Below are positions 36,243-49,094 of a stretch of 64,000 bases of DNA, piece after piece. How positions within the stretch are numbered: position 1 is the stretch's first letter; each line of letters starts with the position of its first letter. The translations under genes and the position numbers were made by a program. Source of the stretch: Pseudomonas indica NBRC 103045 (GTDB taxonomy: Bacteria; Pseudomonadota; Gammaproteobacteria; Pseudomonadales; Pseudomonadaceae). The stretch covers positions 62,001 through 126,000 of the forward strand of contig NZ_BDAC01000009.1 of the NCBI RefSeq assembly GCF_002091635.1. The letters are read 5' to 3'. The notes under the pieces were generated by a model. It saw only the letters and a list, made by a program, of their open reading frames with translations. It had not been told where the DNA came from and made no database searches.

Positions 36243-37808
36243 ATGTTGGACGCCACGCTTAAAACTCAGTTGAAGGCCTATCTCGAGAAGGTCACCCAGC
36301 CGTTCGAGATCGTCGCGTCCCTCGATGACAGCGACAAATCCCGTGAACTGCTGGCGCTGTTGAACGACATCGTCGGCCTGAGCGACAAAATCGCTCTGCG
36401 GACCGACGGCAGCGACACCCGCCGGCCGTCGTTCTCCCTCAACCACCCGGACGGGAATATCAGCCTGCACTTCGCCGGCATCCCCATGGGGCACGAATTC
36501 ACTTCGCTGGTGCTGGCCCTGCTGCAAGTCGGCGGCCATCCTTCGAAGACCGCCGCCGATGTGATCGAGCAGATCAAGAACATCGAAGGCGAATTCAACT
36601 TCGAAACCTATTTCTCGCTGTCCTGCCAGAACTGCCCGGACGTGGTCCAGGCGCTGAACCTGATGGCCGTGATCAACCCGAACATCCGCCACGTCGCCAT
36701 CGACGGCGCGCTGTTCCAGGACGAAGTCGAGCAACGCCAGATCATGTCGGTGCCGAGCATCTACCTGAACGGTCAACCGTTCGGCCAGGGCCGCATGGGC
36801 GTGGAAGAAATCCTTGCCAAGATCGACACCGGCGCCGCCGCCCGCGATGCCGAGAAGCTCAGCGCCAAGCAGGCATTCGACGTGCTGGTGGTCGGCGGTG
36901 GCCCGGCCGGCGCTTCCGCCGCCATCTATGCCGCCCGCAAGGGCATCCGCACCGGCGTGGCCGCCGAGCGTTTCGGCGGCCAGGTGCTGGACACCATGGC
37001 CATCGAGAACTTCATCTCCATCCAGGAAACCGAAGGCCCGAAACTGGCCCGCGCCCTGGAAGAGCACGTCAAGCAGTACGACGTGGACATCATGAACCTG
37101 CAACGCGCCGACAAGTTGATCCCGGCGACGCAGGCTGGCCAGTTGCACGAAGTCCGCTTCACCAGCGGCGCCTCGCTCAAGGCCAAGACCGTGATCCTCG
37201 CCACCGGCGCCCGCTGGCGCGAGATGAACGTCCCCGGCGAGCAGGAATACCGCGGCCGTGGCGTCGCCTACTGCCCGCACTGCGACGGCCCACTGTTCAA
37301 GGGCAAGCGCGTGGCGGTGATCGGCGGCGGCAACTCCGGCGTGGAAGCGGCCATCGACCTGGCCGGCATCGTCGCCCAGGTGACGCTGATCGAGTTCGAC
37401 AGCCAGTTGCGCGCCGATGCCGTGCTGCAGCGCAAGCTGTTCAGCCTGCCCAACGTCACCGTGGTCACCAGCGCTCTGACCAGCGAAGTGAAGGGCGACG
37501 GCCAGAAGGTCACCGGCCTGGTCTACAAGGATCGCAACTCCAGCGAGTTCCACTCGCTCGATCTGGAAGGCATCTTCGTGCAGATCGGCCTGGTGCCGAA
37601 CACCGACTGGCTGAAGGGCACCGTGGAGCTGTCGCCGCGCGGCGAGATCGTGGTCGACTCCCGTGGCCAGACCTCGCTGCCCGGCATCTTCGCCGCGGGT
37701 GACGTGACGACCGTGCCGTACAAGCAGATCGTCATCGCCGTGGGCGAAGGCGCCAAGGCTTCGCTGGGGGCGTTCGATCATCTGATCCGGACGTCTGCGC
37801 CGGCCTGA
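36243..37808 (+). CDS. ahpF: Alkyl hydroperoxide reductase subunit F
   Basis: The 521-residue flavoprotein has two thioredoxin-like folds in the N-terminal part with CQNC (~129-132), then a thioredoxin reductase-like part with [10 protein letters not shown] for FAD, redox YCPHC (~345-348) and [10 protein letters not shown] for NAD(P)H, ending with [23 protein letters not shown]. It moves electrons from NADH to AhpC. Full length and all motifs are present. Confidence 0.96.
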   Translation: MLDATLKTQLKAYLEKVTQPFEIVASLDDSDKSRELLALLNDIVGLSDKIALRTDGSDTRRPSFSLNHPDGNISLHFAGIPMGHEFTSLVLALLQVGGHPSKTAADVIEQIKNIEGEFNFETYFSLSCQNCPDVVQALNLMAVINPNIRHVAIDGALFQDEVEQRQIMSVPSIYLNGQPFGQGRMGVEEILAKIDTGAAARDAEKLSAKQAFDVLVVGGGPAGASAAIYAARKGIRTGVAAERFGGQVLDTMAIENFISIQETEGPKLARALEEHVKQYDVDIMNLQRADKLIPATQAGQLHEVRFTSGASLKAKTVILATGARWREMNVPGEQEYRGRGVAYCPHCDGPLFKGKRVAVIGGGNSGVEAAIDLAGIVAQVTLIEFDSQLRADAVLQRKLFSLPNVTVVTSALTSEVKGDGQKVTGLVYKDRNSSEFHSLDLEGIFVQIGLVPNTDWLKGTVELSPRGEIVVDSRGQTSLPGIFAAGDVTTVPYKQIVIAVGEGAKASLGAFDHLIRTSAPA

Positions 37809-37830
37809 TAGCCAGGCTTGAGAAAGAAGA

Positions 37831-37857
37831 AAGGCGCCACTTGTGGCGCTTTTTTTC
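37831..37857 (+). terminator. Terminator after ahpF
   Basis: AGGCGCCAC-TT-GTGGCGCTTTTTTT. Confidence 0.92.
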
Positions 37858-37859
37858 AT

Positions 37860-38204
37860 ATAACTGGCAACTGAAATGGCTTTTAGTGCACGGAGTGTCA
37901 GGCGCGAACGAGTCCCCTTCAGGAGGCCGAGTGGAGGCACTGCGTAGGGGGACGAGCGGCAGGGATGCCGCAAGAGGCACATTGGGCCAGGGATGGCCCA
38001 TGTACGCCGGCCCCCGGAGCAGTGCCGGAGCGAGGGAAGTCGAGCGGAGCGATGACGGGGACGCCTAGTTCCGGATGATGGGGTGCGCTTTCTTTTGCTT
38101 ACTTTTCTTTGCGCAAACAAAGAAAAGTAAGGCGCCGGGGGGCGCAACCAGTCGTATCGGAATACGCAGGAAATGAGGGTAGCACTCAACTGCTCCCCTC
38201 TCCC
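37860..38204. repeat. Repeat-like intergenic element with 13-bp hairpin
   Basis: The space between ahpF and the next gene holds no recognisable gene. A 13-bp perfect stem TTACTTTTCTTTG/CAAAGAAAAGTAA lies at 38099-38130. The preceding 200 bases, with TCAGGCGCGAACGAG and GGGATGCCGCAAGAGG blocks, look like a widely repeated element that is often mis-called as a 70-residue arginine/glycine-rich protein. That this is such a repeat is from memory. Confidence 0.5.
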
Positions 38205-40001
<1,797 letters not shown>

Positions 40002-40115
40002 GGACGGTTCTCCTTGGCAGGGGCGCGAATCGCGCGATCCGGCCACGCTATGCCCACCCACCTGGAGGAACAACGACATTGCGCCGGCTGAATGCAGGGC
40101 CATAAACGCCTGCCG

Positions 40116-41405
<1,290 letters not shown>

Positions 41406-41585
41406 GAGAGGCTCCGAGCTGGCGGAAACAGGCGAAAAGCCAGCATTTTGCCAGCTTTTCTAAGGTTAGTGCATGCCGGAGCGCCCGCCAATCGCCCCGG
41501 ACGACCCGTCGGTCAGCCTGTGAAAATACCGCAGGATCGAATCCTTCGCCGAGCGAACGGGTTTCACCCCACCCAATGCCCGCTT

Positions 41586-41694
41586 TCGTAGAAGCCAGCT
41601 CTGCTGGCGAAGCTTTGGTGCAGCCCAGTTCGCGAGCAGAGCTCGCTCCTACAAAAGGCAAGGCCAGCCTCTGTAGGGGCGAATTTATTCGCCC
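41586..41694. repeat. Extragenic palindromes
   Basis: A paired GTAGAAGCCAGCTCTGCTGGCGAA ... GCTCGCTCCTACA element (41588-41654) is followed by TGTAGGGGCGAATTTATTCGCCC at 41672-41694. Same two families as at 18.1 and 31.7 kb. The remaining space from 41406 shows no gene. Confidence 0.8.
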
Positions 41695-41756
41695 AGCGAT
41701 GCATCGCTCAAGCGAATACCTGCATCAACTCAAAGACAAAATCCCCCAAAGAAAAA

Positions 41757-41784
41757 ATGCCGCGTACCCAAAGGTACGCGGCAT
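41757..41784 (-). terminator. Terminator of acyl-CoA dehydrogenase paralogue 3
   Basis: The 12-bp stem ATGCCGCGTACC/GGTACGCGGCAT is followed on the minus strand by a T run. Confidence 0.9.
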
Positions 41785-41809
41785 CTTTCGAACCGATGCA
41801 GACGAAGGC

Positions 41810-43615
41810 TTAGAAGCCCAGAGCGAAATGCTCTTCGTCCATCTCCATCAGGTTGTCGGCGCCAGACAGCATGGCTTCGACGTGGGTGCGGGTACGCGGC
41901 AGGATGCGCTTGAAGTAGAAGCGCGCGGTCTGCAGCTTGGCGGTGTAGAAGGCGGCATCGCCTTCGCCGGCGGCCAGCTTCTCGGCAGCCAGGCGTGCCA
42001 TGTCGGCCCAGAAGTAGGCCAGGCAGGCGTAGCCGGAGTACATCAGGTAGTCCACCGAGGCGGCACCGACTTCCTCGCGGTCCTTCATGGCGGCCATGCC
42101 GATCTTCATGGTCAGCTCGCCCCACTCCTTGTTCAGCTTGGCCAGCGGCTCGACGAACTCCTTGACGGACGCGTTGCCTTCGTTGGCCTGGCAGAACTTG
42201 TGAACGATCTTGGTGAAGCCCTTCAGCGCCTCGCCCTGGGTCATCAGGACCTTGCGGCCCAGCAGGTCGAGGGCCTGAACGCCGGTGGTGCCTTCGTACA
42301 TCATGGAGATGCGGCAGTCGCGCAGGTTCTGCTCCATGCCCCACTCACTGATGAAACCGTGGCCACCGTAGATCTGCATGCCGTGGGAAGCGGATTCGAA
42401 GCCCACTTCGGTCATGAAGGCCTTGGCGATCGGCGTCAGGAAGGCCAACAGGGAGTCGGCGGCCTTGCGCTGCTCCTCGTCCTGGCTGTATTTGACGATG
42501 TCCACCTGCTTGGCGGTGAAGTAAACCATGGCGCGGTTGCCTTCGGCGAAGGCCTTCATGGTCAGCAGCATGCGGCGCACGTCCGGATGCACGATGATCG
42601 GGTCGGCGGGCTTCTCGGGCGCCTTCGGGCCGGTCAGAGAACGCATCTGCAGACGCTCGCGGGCGTACTTGATGCCGCCCTGGAACGCCACTTCGGCGTG
42701 GGCCAGGCCTTGCAGCGCGGTGCCCAGGCGAGCGGTGTTCATGAAGGTGAACATGCAGTTCAGGCCCTTGTTCGCCGGGCCGATCAGGAAGCCGGTGGCG
42801 CCGTCGAAGTTCATCACGCAGGTAGCGTTGCCGTGGATACCCATCTTGTGCTCGATGGAACCGCAGGACACGGCGTTGCGCTCGCCTACGCCGCCGTCGG
42901 CGTTCGGCAGGAACTTCGGCACGATGAACAGGGAAATACCCTTGGTGCCGGCCGGTGCGTCGGGCAGGCGGGCCAGGACGATATGGACGATGTTGTCGGC
43001 CATGTCGTGCTCACCGGCGGAGATGAAGATCTTGGTGCCGGTGACTTTGTAGGTGCCGTCGGCCTGGGGCTCGGCCTTGGTGCGCAGCATGCCCAGGTCG
43101 GTACCGCAGTGCGGCTCGGTCAGGCACATGGTGCCGGTCCATTCGCCGGATACCAGCTTGGTCAGGTAGGTGTGCTTCTGCTCGTCGGTGCCGTGGGCGG
43201 ACAGGGTGTTCATCGCGCCGTGGGACAAGCCGGGGTACATGCCCCAGGACCAGTTGGCGGAACCGACCATCTCGCTGATGGCCAGGCCGAGGGATTCCGG
43301 CAGGCCCTGGCCACCGTGGTCGACGTCATGGGCCAGGCTCGGCCAGCCGCCTTCGACGAACTGCTTGTATGCCTCTTTGAAGCCGGTCGGGGTCTTCACG
43401 CCGGATTCGCTCCAGGTGCAGCCCTCGGTGTCACCCACACGGTTCAGCGGAGCGATCACCTGCTCACAGAACTTGGCGCCTTCCTCGAGAATGGCGTTGA
43501 CCATGTCCGGGGTCGCATCTTGGCAAGCCGGCAGGCTCTGATAGTGCGCTTCGTAGCCGAGCAGCTCGTCGCGTACGAAACGAATATCACGCAAGGGGGC
43601 CTTGTACTCAGGCAT
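41810..43615 (-). CDS. Acyl-CoA dehydrogenase, long FadE-like type (paralogue 3), PsrA-linked
   Basis: The 601-residue enzyme has the same plan as the other two: [65 protein letters not shown] with the catalytic glutamate, and the C-terminal extension. It performs the first step of fatty acid beta-oxidation. Tandem PsrA-like boxes stand about 110-135 bases upstream of the start, so long-chain acyl-CoA probably induces it. It corresponds to PA0506 of P. aeruginosa by position (recall). It has a strong terminator. Confidence 0.93.
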   Translation of the reverse strand: MPEYKAPLRDIRFVRDELLGYEAHYQSLPACQDATPDMVNAILEEGAKFCEQVIAPLNRVGDTEGCTWSESGVKTPTGFKEAYKQFVEGGWPSLAHDVDHGGQGLPESLGLAISEMVGSANWSWGMYPGLSHGAMNTLSAHGTDEQKHTYLTKLVSGEWTGTMCLTEPHCGTDLGMLRTKAEPQADGTYKVTGTKIFISAGEHDMADNIVHIVLARLPDAPAGTKGISLFIVPKFLPNADGGVGERNAVSCGSIEHKMGIHGNATCVMNFDGATGFLIGPANKGLNCMFTFMNTARLGTALQGLAHAEVAFQGGIKYARERLQMRSLTGPKAPEKPADPIIVHPDVRRMLLTMKAFAEGNRAMVYFTAKQVDIVKYSQDEEQRKAADSLLAFLTPIAKAFMTEVGFESASHGMQIYGGHGFISEWGMEQNLRDCRISMMYEGTTGVQALDLLGRKVLMTQGEALKGFTKIVHKFCQANEGNASVKEFVEPLAKLNKEWGELTMKIGMAAMKDREEVGAASVDYLMYSGYACLAYFWADMARLAAEKLAAGEGDAAFYTAKLQTARFYFKRILPRTRTHVEAMLSGADNLMEMDEEHFALGF

Positions 43616-43722
43616 AGCGGTAAACCTCTGCGGTGGATTCCTAGTTATCAGGGGGACCGGGTTTCCGGTCGCTTGCGGGATCGATTCCCGGCCGCTCGAG
43701 AGCCGGTATGCGGCCCAGCGGT

Positions 43723-43749
43723 CAAACAGGCGTTTGAAACATACGTTTA
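43723..43749. promoter_or_regulatory. Two tandem PsrA-like boxes
   Basis: CAAAC-AGGC-GTTTG (43723-43736) and GAAAC-ATAC-GTTTA (43736-43749) share one base. The PsrA consensus is (G/C)AAAC-N2-4-GTTT(G/C); the first fits exactly, the second has one end mismatch. They lie upstream of acyl-CoA dehydrogenase paralogue 3, and ~36 bases beyond the end of the 43785 gene. Confidence 0.7.
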
Positions 43750-43784
43750 CGCCAACCCCTTGTCAAGCACTGGCAGCGTGCCGC

Positions 43785-44405
43785 CTACGCGTACAGATCG
43801 ACCACCGATGCGACGGACCCGTCGTCCTGGAGACGCCGGTATAGATCCAGCTTAGGCCCGCTCCCGGCTGCCTGCTGGCTTGGTTCGGCTTCCTTCTCCG
43901 CTGTCTCTTCGGCGCTTGCACTCGCGCTTTCCTCGCGCTGTTGCACCGCCAGTTCGAGGCGGGCTTGCATCGCCTGGACCTGCGCTTCGGCGGCAATCTG
44001 CAAATCCTGGGCGGAAGGTTCGGCCGGGGCCAACGCGGCCCGCTGGACGACCTCCATCTTGCGCAGTGTCGCCGCCGGATCGCCGGGCACCGGAGCGGTA
44101 TCGATGCCTACTTCACCGCCGACGGCATAGAGTCGCCCATCCGGGCCGCGCGAGTAGGTGTAGCTCGGCGCCCCGGCATATCCGCCACCGGCAGCCGCAT
44201 GCGCCTGCTCGTGGGCGCGAACTTCGCGGTCGCGCTGGATCAATTCATCCAGGGCAGCGAGACGTAGGCGCTCTTCCGAGGAGCCGGCTGGCGAGCGCTC
44301 GGTGCGGGAGGGATCATCGGCAGTCGCCGGCGAGGACGTTTCAGGACGGAAACCGGCGCGGGAGGCCGAGGGAGGAAAGGACGTGGAGGCCGGCGGGATG
44401 TTCAC
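43785..44405 (-). CDS. SprA-related / putative metalloprotease CJM1_0395 family protein
   Basis: The 206-residue protein carries [41 protein letters not shown] (~64-103), the hallmark of the SprA-related family, with an HExxH-type zinc site (HEQAH). N-terminal ~50 residues are Ser/Pro/Arg-rich and disordered; the C-terminal part has an acidic Glu/Ala-rich coil. Proteolysis is inferred from the motif only. No signal peptide is seen. It is followed on its own strand by the acyl-CoA dehydrogenase but with its own promoter between. The ORF upstream (44456) may be cotranscribed. Confidence 0.8.
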   Translation of the reverse strand: MNIPPASTSFPPSASRAGFRPETSSPATADDPSRTERSPAGSSEERLRLAALDELIQRDREVRAHEQAHAAAGGGYAGAPSYTYSRGPDGRLYAVGGEVGIDTAPVPGDPAATLRKMEVVQRAALAPAEPSAQDLQIAAEAQVQAMQARLELAVQQREESASASAEETAEKEAEPSQQAAGSGPKLDLYRRLQDDGSVASVVDLYA

Positions 44406-44455
44406 GCGGTTGCTCCTTGGCCCGCCCTAGCGGCGGACCAGGATGACAAGACGCC

Positions 44456-44734
44456 TCAGGCGTGGGTATCGATCAACGTACCGAGCACTTCGTCGGCCGT
44501 CTCGATCACCTTGGCGCCCGCCTGCGCCTGGGTTTCGCCGACCCGCAGTTCGACCAGGCTGGTGGCGAGGTCGGCCGACGTTCTGTCGGTCGCCTGGGCC
44601 GGCGGCGTGGGTGCGGGCTGCTGGACGGGAGGCAGGGTTCCGGCAGCGATCTCCGCTGCGGCCCGGTCGGCACGTTGCTGGCCGGCCTGGAAGGCATTCA
44701 CCCCTGCGCTGAGGACATTGCTCGATATCTGCAT
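44456..44734 (-). CDS. Small conserved-looking protein, flagellin/rod-like N-terminus
   Basis: The 92-residue protein starts MQISSNVLSAGVNAFQAGQQRADRAAAEIA, which recalls the N-terminal helix of flagellar rod/hook proteins, then has a Pro/Ala-rich linker and a C-terminal helix (ETQAQAGAKVIETADEVLGTLIDT). That pattern is common in short Pseudomonas proteins of unknown role. It is 50 bases upstream of the SprA-related gene on the same strand. No function can be given. Confidence 0.7.
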   Translation of the reverse strand: MQISSNVLSAGVNAFQAGQQRADRAAAEIAAGTLPPVQQPAPTPPAQATDRTSADLATSLVELRVGETQAQAGAKVIETADEVLGTLIDTHA

Positions 44735-44927
44735 GGGACATGGCTCCTGGGATTCCCGCTTATTGAAGCAGACGACAGGCCTTGGTTGTAGGAAGAAACG
44801 ATTATGGCAAAACGCCTTTATATAGCCGAGTGAGCGTTTGCCTGGCTTTGTCCGTTGATCCAACCGTCCTGAACGAACTGCGCAAGCCGGCAGTCAGCTG
44901 GAAAGTGACCGTTTTCAGGAGGCCGCC

Positions 44928-45731
44928 GTGAACCACGATCATCCCACTCTCGTCTCGACCCGCCATCCCGTCGGGGGCTCCGACCAACCCAATGTCCAGG
45001 GCCTGGAACGCATCGCCTCGCTCGTCACTGGCGGCGTGCTGCTGGGCCATGGCTTGCGCAGCAGCGGATTGGGCGGCTGGCTGCAAGTCCTGCTGGGCGG
45101 GCTGGCCCTCGCCCGGGGCACGACGGGGCGTTGCCCGGCCAAGCGAGCACTGACCCCGACGCCGCTGGAAAGCGAACTGGCGGAAGAAAACCGCTGGAGC
45201 AGCGCGAAAACCCTGTCGCGCAGCATCACCATCGACAAGCCACGCACCGAGCTGTATCGCTTCTGGCGCGATTTCAGCAACCTGTCGCGCTTCATGACCT
45301 TCATCGAGCGCGTCGAGGTGCTGGCCAGCGATCGCGCCCACTGGGTCGCCCGCCTGCCCATGGGCAAGACCCTGGAATGGACCACCCGCCTCACCGAGGA
45401 TCGCCCCGACGAGCTGCTCGCCTGGATGTCCGAACCGGACGCGCCGATCCGCAACCTCGGCTGGGTCAGCTTCCGCGACGCCCCCCAGGGCAAGGGAACG
45501 GAAATCAAGGCGGTGATCGCCTACGAACCGCCCGCCGGCAAGTTGGGCTATGCCCTGGCACAAACGCTGGATCTGCTGCCGACCATGAAGGCCGCCCAGG
45601 ACCTGCGCCGGCTCAAGCAGCTGATGGAAACCGGCGAGATCGCCACCAACAGCACCCGCCCCGCCACCGTGCGTCGACCGGTCGAACCCTCCCCGACAGT
45701 CTTCCATCACGGCTCCACGGGGGTGCACTGA
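44928..45731 (+). CDS. SRPBCC-domain protein with N-terminal membrane segment
   Basis: The 267-residue protein has a DUF2892-like hydrophobic part (~27-65, GLERIASLVTGGVLLGHGLRSSGLGGWLQVLLGGLALARG) and a SRPBCC/polyketide cyclase domain (~95-235, ITIDKPRTELYRFWRDFSNLSRFMTFIERVEVL). It may bind a hydrophobic ligand near the membrane. The stop TGA overlaps the ATG of the next gene, so it is coupled to the zinc dehydrogenase. The AGGAGG ribosome site is strong. Confidence 0.8.
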   Translation: MNHDHPTLVSTRHPVGGSDQPNVQGLERIASLVTGGVLLGHGLRSSGLGGWLQVLLGGLALARGTTGRCPAKRALTPTPLESELAEENRWSSAKTLSRSITIDKPRTELYRFWRDFSNLSRFMTFIERVEVLASDRAHWVARLPMGKTLEWTTRLTEDRPDELLAWMSEPDAPIRNLGWVSFRDAPQGKGTEIKAVIAYEPPAGKLGYALAQTLDLLPTMKAAQDLRRLKQLMETGEIATNSTRPATVRRPVEPSPTVFHHGSTGVH

Positions 45732-46900
45732 TGCGCGCACTGACCTGGCAAGCCCCCAACCGGCTGAGCGTCGAAACGCTTCCCGACCCGGGAATCGTCA
45801 ATCCCAAGGACGCCATCCTCAAGGTGGTCATGTCCTCGGTCTGCGGCTCCGACCTGCACCTGCTGGATGGCTACGTGCCGACCATGCACCCAGGCGACGT
45901 GCTCGGCCACGAATTCCTCGGCGAGGTGGTGGAGACCGGCGCGGCGGTCACCGGCCTCAAGAAGGGCGACCGGGCAATCGCCATATCCATCATCGGCTGC
46001 GGCGAGTGCGGCTATTGCAGCGAGGGCCATTTCAACTGCTGCGATAACTCCAACCCCAACGGCCAGCAGACCGAACTGGCCTACGGCTATAGCTGCGCCG
46101 GCATCTTCGGCTACAGCCACGCCTTCGGCGGCTATGCCGGCAGCCACGCGACCTATGTACGCGTGCCCTATGCCGACGTGAACCTGTTCAAGGTGCCGGA
46201 CGGGGTGAGCAACGAGCAGGCGGTGTTCGTCTCCGATGCCGCGCCGACCGGCTACTTCGGTGCCGACCGGGCGGACATCCAGCGCGGCGACACCGTGGCC
46301 GTGTGGGGCTGCGGAGGCGTCGGCCAGATGGCGATCCGCAGCGCCTACCTGCTGGGTGCCGAGCGGGTCATCGCCATCGACCGCTTCGCCGATCGGCTGA
46401 GGTTGGCGGAAGAAAAGGCCGGCGCCATCCCCCTCGACTACACCCGCACCGACGTACATGAAGCCCTGCTGGAGCTGACCGGCGGGCGCGGGCCGGATCG
46501 CTGCATCGACTGTGTCGGCATGGAAGCCCACGGCACCGGCATCGAGCAGGTCTACGACAAAGCCAAGCAGCAGCTACGCCTGCATACCGAGCGCGGCGCG
46601 GCACTGCGCCAGGCGATCCGTGCCTGCCGCAAAAACGGGACGGTATCGGTACTCGGGGTCTACGGTGGCCTGCTGGACAAGTTCCCCATGGGCGCCATCG
46701 TCAACAAGGCACTGACCCTGCGCTCCGGCCAGCAGGCGGGGCAGCGCTATGTGCCGCGTCTGTTCGAGCACATCCAGAAAGGCGAGCTGGACCCGTCCTA
46801 TCTGCTGACCCACCCGATGGACCTGGAGCAGGGCCCGGAGGGCTATCACCTGTTCAAGCAGAAGGCGCAGAACTGCATGCGGGCGGTGTTCCTGCCCTGA
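45731..46900 (+). CDS. Zinc-dependent alcohol dehydrogenase (formaldehyde dehydrogenase-like)
   Basis: The 389-residue MDR enzyme has the catalytic zinc residues C38 (SSVCGSDLH) and GHE (HPGDVLGHEFLGE), a structural zinc cluster of spaced cysteines (CGECGYCSEGHFNCCD), and the NAD loop GCGGVGQMA. The YSCAGIFGYSHAFGGYAGSHATYVRVP insertion is like glutathione-independent formaldehyde dehydrogenases. The actual substrate is unknown. It is coupled to the SRPBCC gene; the bioD stop is 8 bases away on the other strand. Confidence 0.88.
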   Translation: MRALTWQAPNRLSVETLPDPGIVNPKDAILKVVMSSVCGSDLHLLDGYVPTMHPGDVLGHEFLGEVVETGAAVTGLKKGDRAIAISIIGCGECGYCSEGHFNCCDNSNPNGQQTELAYGYSCAGIFGYSHAFGGYAGSHATYVRVPYADVNLFKVPDGVSNEQAVFVSDAAPTGYFGADRADIQRGDTVAVWGCGGVGQMAIRSAYLLGAERVIAIDRFADRLRLAEEKAGAIPLDYTRTDVHEALLELTGGRGPDRCIDCVGMEAHGTGIEQVYDKAKQQLRLHTERGAALRQAIRACRKNGTVSVLGVYGGLLDKFPMGAIVNKALTLRSGQQAGQRYVPRLFEHIQKGELDPSYLLTHPMDLEQGPEGYHLFKQKAQNCMRAVFLP

Positions 46901-46907
46901 ACCCGTC

Positions 46908-47591
46908 TCAGCCGAGCAACGGGCGCAGATCGAGATGTGCCGCCACCGCCACCGGCGTCGCCAGGCCGAGACGCGGTACGCGGCCCAGGCAGGGAGCGGG
47001 CAGGCGCTCGGCCAGGGTGGCGAGATTCTCGTCGAGGCGCGACGTCTGCGGGTCGACGATATTGGCCACCCAGCCGGCCAGCCTCAGGCCGTCGCGGGCG
47101 ATGGCCTCGGCGGTGAGCACGGCGTGGTTGATACAACCCAGGCGCACCCCGACCACCAGGATCACCGGTAGGTCGAGGGCAATGGGCAGATCGGACAGGG
47201 TGGCCGATCCCGCCAGCGGCACACGCCAACCACCGGCCCCTTCCACCAAGGTGAAGTCGGCGCCCTTGGCGAGAATGGCGCGTACCGGTTCGGCCAAGGC
47301 GGATACGTCCAGTTTCACGCCGACTTCGTGGGCCGCCAGGTGCGGTGCGATAGCCGGCGCGAAGGCCAGCGGGTTCACCTCTTCGTAGCGCAGCGGCACG
47401 CTGCATTCGCCGAGCAGGGCCAGGGCGTCGTCGTTGCGCAGGCCATCAGCCGTCATCGCACATCCGGAAGCCACCGGCTTGGCCGCCGCGGTGGACAAGC
47501 CAGCCAGCCGCGCCGCATGCAGCAATCCGGCGGCAATGGTGGTCTTGCCGATTTCCGTGTCGGTGCCGGTAACGAAAAAAGCCAGACTCAT
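46908..47591 (-). CDS. bioD: Dethiobiotin synthetase
   Basis: The 227-residue ATP-dependent carboxylase forms dethiobiotin from DAPA and CO2. It has the P-loop GTDTEIGKT (8-16), AAKPVASGC and [11 protein letters not shown]. It is the last gene of bioBFHCD; its ATG shares four bases (ATGA) with the bioC stop. Confidence 0.95.
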   Translation of the reverse strand: MSLAFFVTGTDTEIGKTTIAAGLLHAARLAGLSTAAAKPVASGCAMTADGLRNDDALALLGECSVPLRYEEVNPLAFAPAIAPHLAAHEVGVKLDVSALAEPVRAILAKGADFTLVEGAGGWRVPLAGSATLSDLPIALDLPVILVVGVRLGCINHAVLTAEAIARDGLRLAGWVANIVDPQTSRLDENLATLAERLPAPCLGRVPRLGLATPVAVAAHLDLRPLLG

Positions 47592-48370
47592 TTCTGCAGC
47601 ACTCCGTAGACCACTTGGTAGGTGGCCGGCAGTCCCTCGGGCTGGCGGAAGCGCTCGTAGGCGTCGATCAGGGCGAGGATGCGCGCCCGTCCGGTCAGGC
47701 CGCCGGGGCGCCCGGGGTTGAGGTTGTGCGCGCCCAAGGCCTTGAGTTCTTGGGTCAGGCTGCGCAGGTCGGGGAAATGCAGCGTTTCCGGCCGTTGCTC
47801 AACCCCGAGTAGGCGCAGTCCGCTGTCTTCGGCGAGCTGCCGGTAATCCTCGAAGCGGCGGAAGCGGTTCACATGGACGAACCCGTCCACCGCCTGCCAA
47901 CTGTCGCGCAGCTCCTGCAAGGTGCCGACGCACAGGCTGCTGAAGGCGAATACGCCGCCTGGCCGCAGCACCCGACGCGCTTCGCCGAGCACGGCAGCGA
48001 AATCCGCGCACCACTGCACCGCCAGGCTGGAGAAGATCAGGTCCAGCGATGCCTCGCGCAACGGCAGGCGTTCGGCATCGCCCGCGACGAAACGCCGGGC
48101 TCCGCCCAGCGGGCGCGCATGACGCAGCATGCCCTCGGCGATGTCCAGGGCGATACCTTCCGCTACGGGGAATCGTTCGGCCAGGAGTCGCGAGAAATGT
48201 CCGGTGCCGCTGCCCAGGTCCAGCCAGCGCTCGGGAACGAAGCCTTCCGGCAGTCGACCCAGCAACGCACTCCCCACCGCGCGCTGGAGGGCGGCCACGC
48301 TGTCGTAGCTGGCCGCCGCCCGCGAGAAAGACGCAGCCACCTGGCGCTTGTCCGGTAGGCCGTCAGTCAT
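47588..48370 (-). CDS. bioC: Malonyl-ACP O-methyltransferase BioC
   Basis: The 260-residue SAM methyltransferase starts biotin synthesis by methylating malonyl-ACP. It has [16 protein letters not shown] at the N-terminus (BioC hallmark), [20 protein letters not shown] as motif I, and [14 protein letters not shown] 48370 is chosen; the longer open frame lies inside bioH. It overlaps bioH by 8 bases and bioD by 4. Confidence 0.94.
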   Translation of the reverse strand: MTDGLPDKRQVAASFSRAAASYDSVAALQRAVGSALLGRLPEGFVPERWLDLGSGTGHFSRLLAERFPVAEGIALDIAEGMLRHARPLGGARRFVAGDAERLPLREASLDLIFSSLAVQWCADFAAVLGEARRVLRPGGVFAFSSLCVGTLQELRDSWQAVDGFVHVNRFRRFEDYRQLAEDSGLRLLGVEQRPETLHFPDLRSLTQELKALGAHNLNPGRPGGLTGRARILALIDAYERFRQPEGLPATYQVVYGVLQK

Positions 48371-49094
48371 CGCCCGCCTCGTGCAGGAAAGCCTGGATCG
48401 ACGCCGCCACTTCGTGGGGCCGCTCCAGTGGGAAAGCATGGCTGGCGTCTTCGATCAGCCCGATCTCGACGTCACCCAGCAGTGCCAGCAGAGCGCTGGC
48501 GGCCTCGGCCGGGATCAGGGCGTCGGCACCGCCGAACAGGTGCAACTGCGGTCCGCGGAAGACATGCAGGGCCTGGCGGGTATCCAGGGCGGCAAGCACG
48601 TCGAGCCCTGCCAGCAGAACGTCCGGCGAGACGCTCGGTGCCCCCAGCACCAGTTGTCGGGCCAGCGCGCGGGCTTCTCCCGCCCCCTGGCTGCACAACA
48701 GGCCGAAGCGCTTGAGTGTCGTACCGGCATCGGCCGCGCAACCGGCGCGGAACGCCGTGAAAGTGTCTTCCGCCATCGCACTCGGCCAGTCGGGTCGGGC
48801 GACGAAGCAGGCATTGCTGGCCAAGGTCAGCAGGCCGCAGCAGCGCTCCCCGCGCCGTGCCGCCAGCTCGGCGGCGAGCATGCCGCCCAGTGACCAGCCA
48901 CCGAGCCAGCAATCCATTGGCAGACTCGCATCCAGTTCGTCGAGCCAGTCCTGCGGATCGCCGCTATCCAGCAACGGCAGGGGTTCGATGCCCACCTTGA
49001 GCGCCGGATCGAGCCCCCGCAGCGCGGCCGCCAACAGCTCCAGCGGCGCGCAGCCCAGCGCCCAGCCCGGTAGTAGGATCAGCCGGTCACGCAT
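48363..49094 (-). CDS. bioH: Pimeloyl-ACP methyl ester carboxylesterase BioH
   Basis: The 243-residue alpha/beta hydrolase has the nucleophile elbow GWSLGG (~67-72), an acid in FGGADALIP and the histidine in [10 protein letters not shown]. It removes the methyl group to free pimeloyl-ACP. It overlaps bioF by 8 bases. Confidence 0.93.
   Translation of the reverse strand: MRDRLILLPGWALGCAPLELLAAALRGLDPALKVGIEPLPLLDSGDPQDWLDELDASLPMDCWLGGWSLGGMLAAELAARRGERCCGLLTLASNACFVARPDWPSAMAEDTFTAFRAGCAADAGTTLKRFGLLCSQGAGEARALARQLVLGAPSVSPDVLLAGLDVLAALDTRQALHVFRGPQLHLFGGADALIPAEAASALLALLGDVEIGLIEDASHAFPLERPHEVAASIQAFLHEAGDD

Noticed and set aside
37841-38068. 75-codon plus-strand frame rich in R, G and S
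   Set aside because: It starts in the ahpF terminator and matches the look of a repeat element, not a protein.
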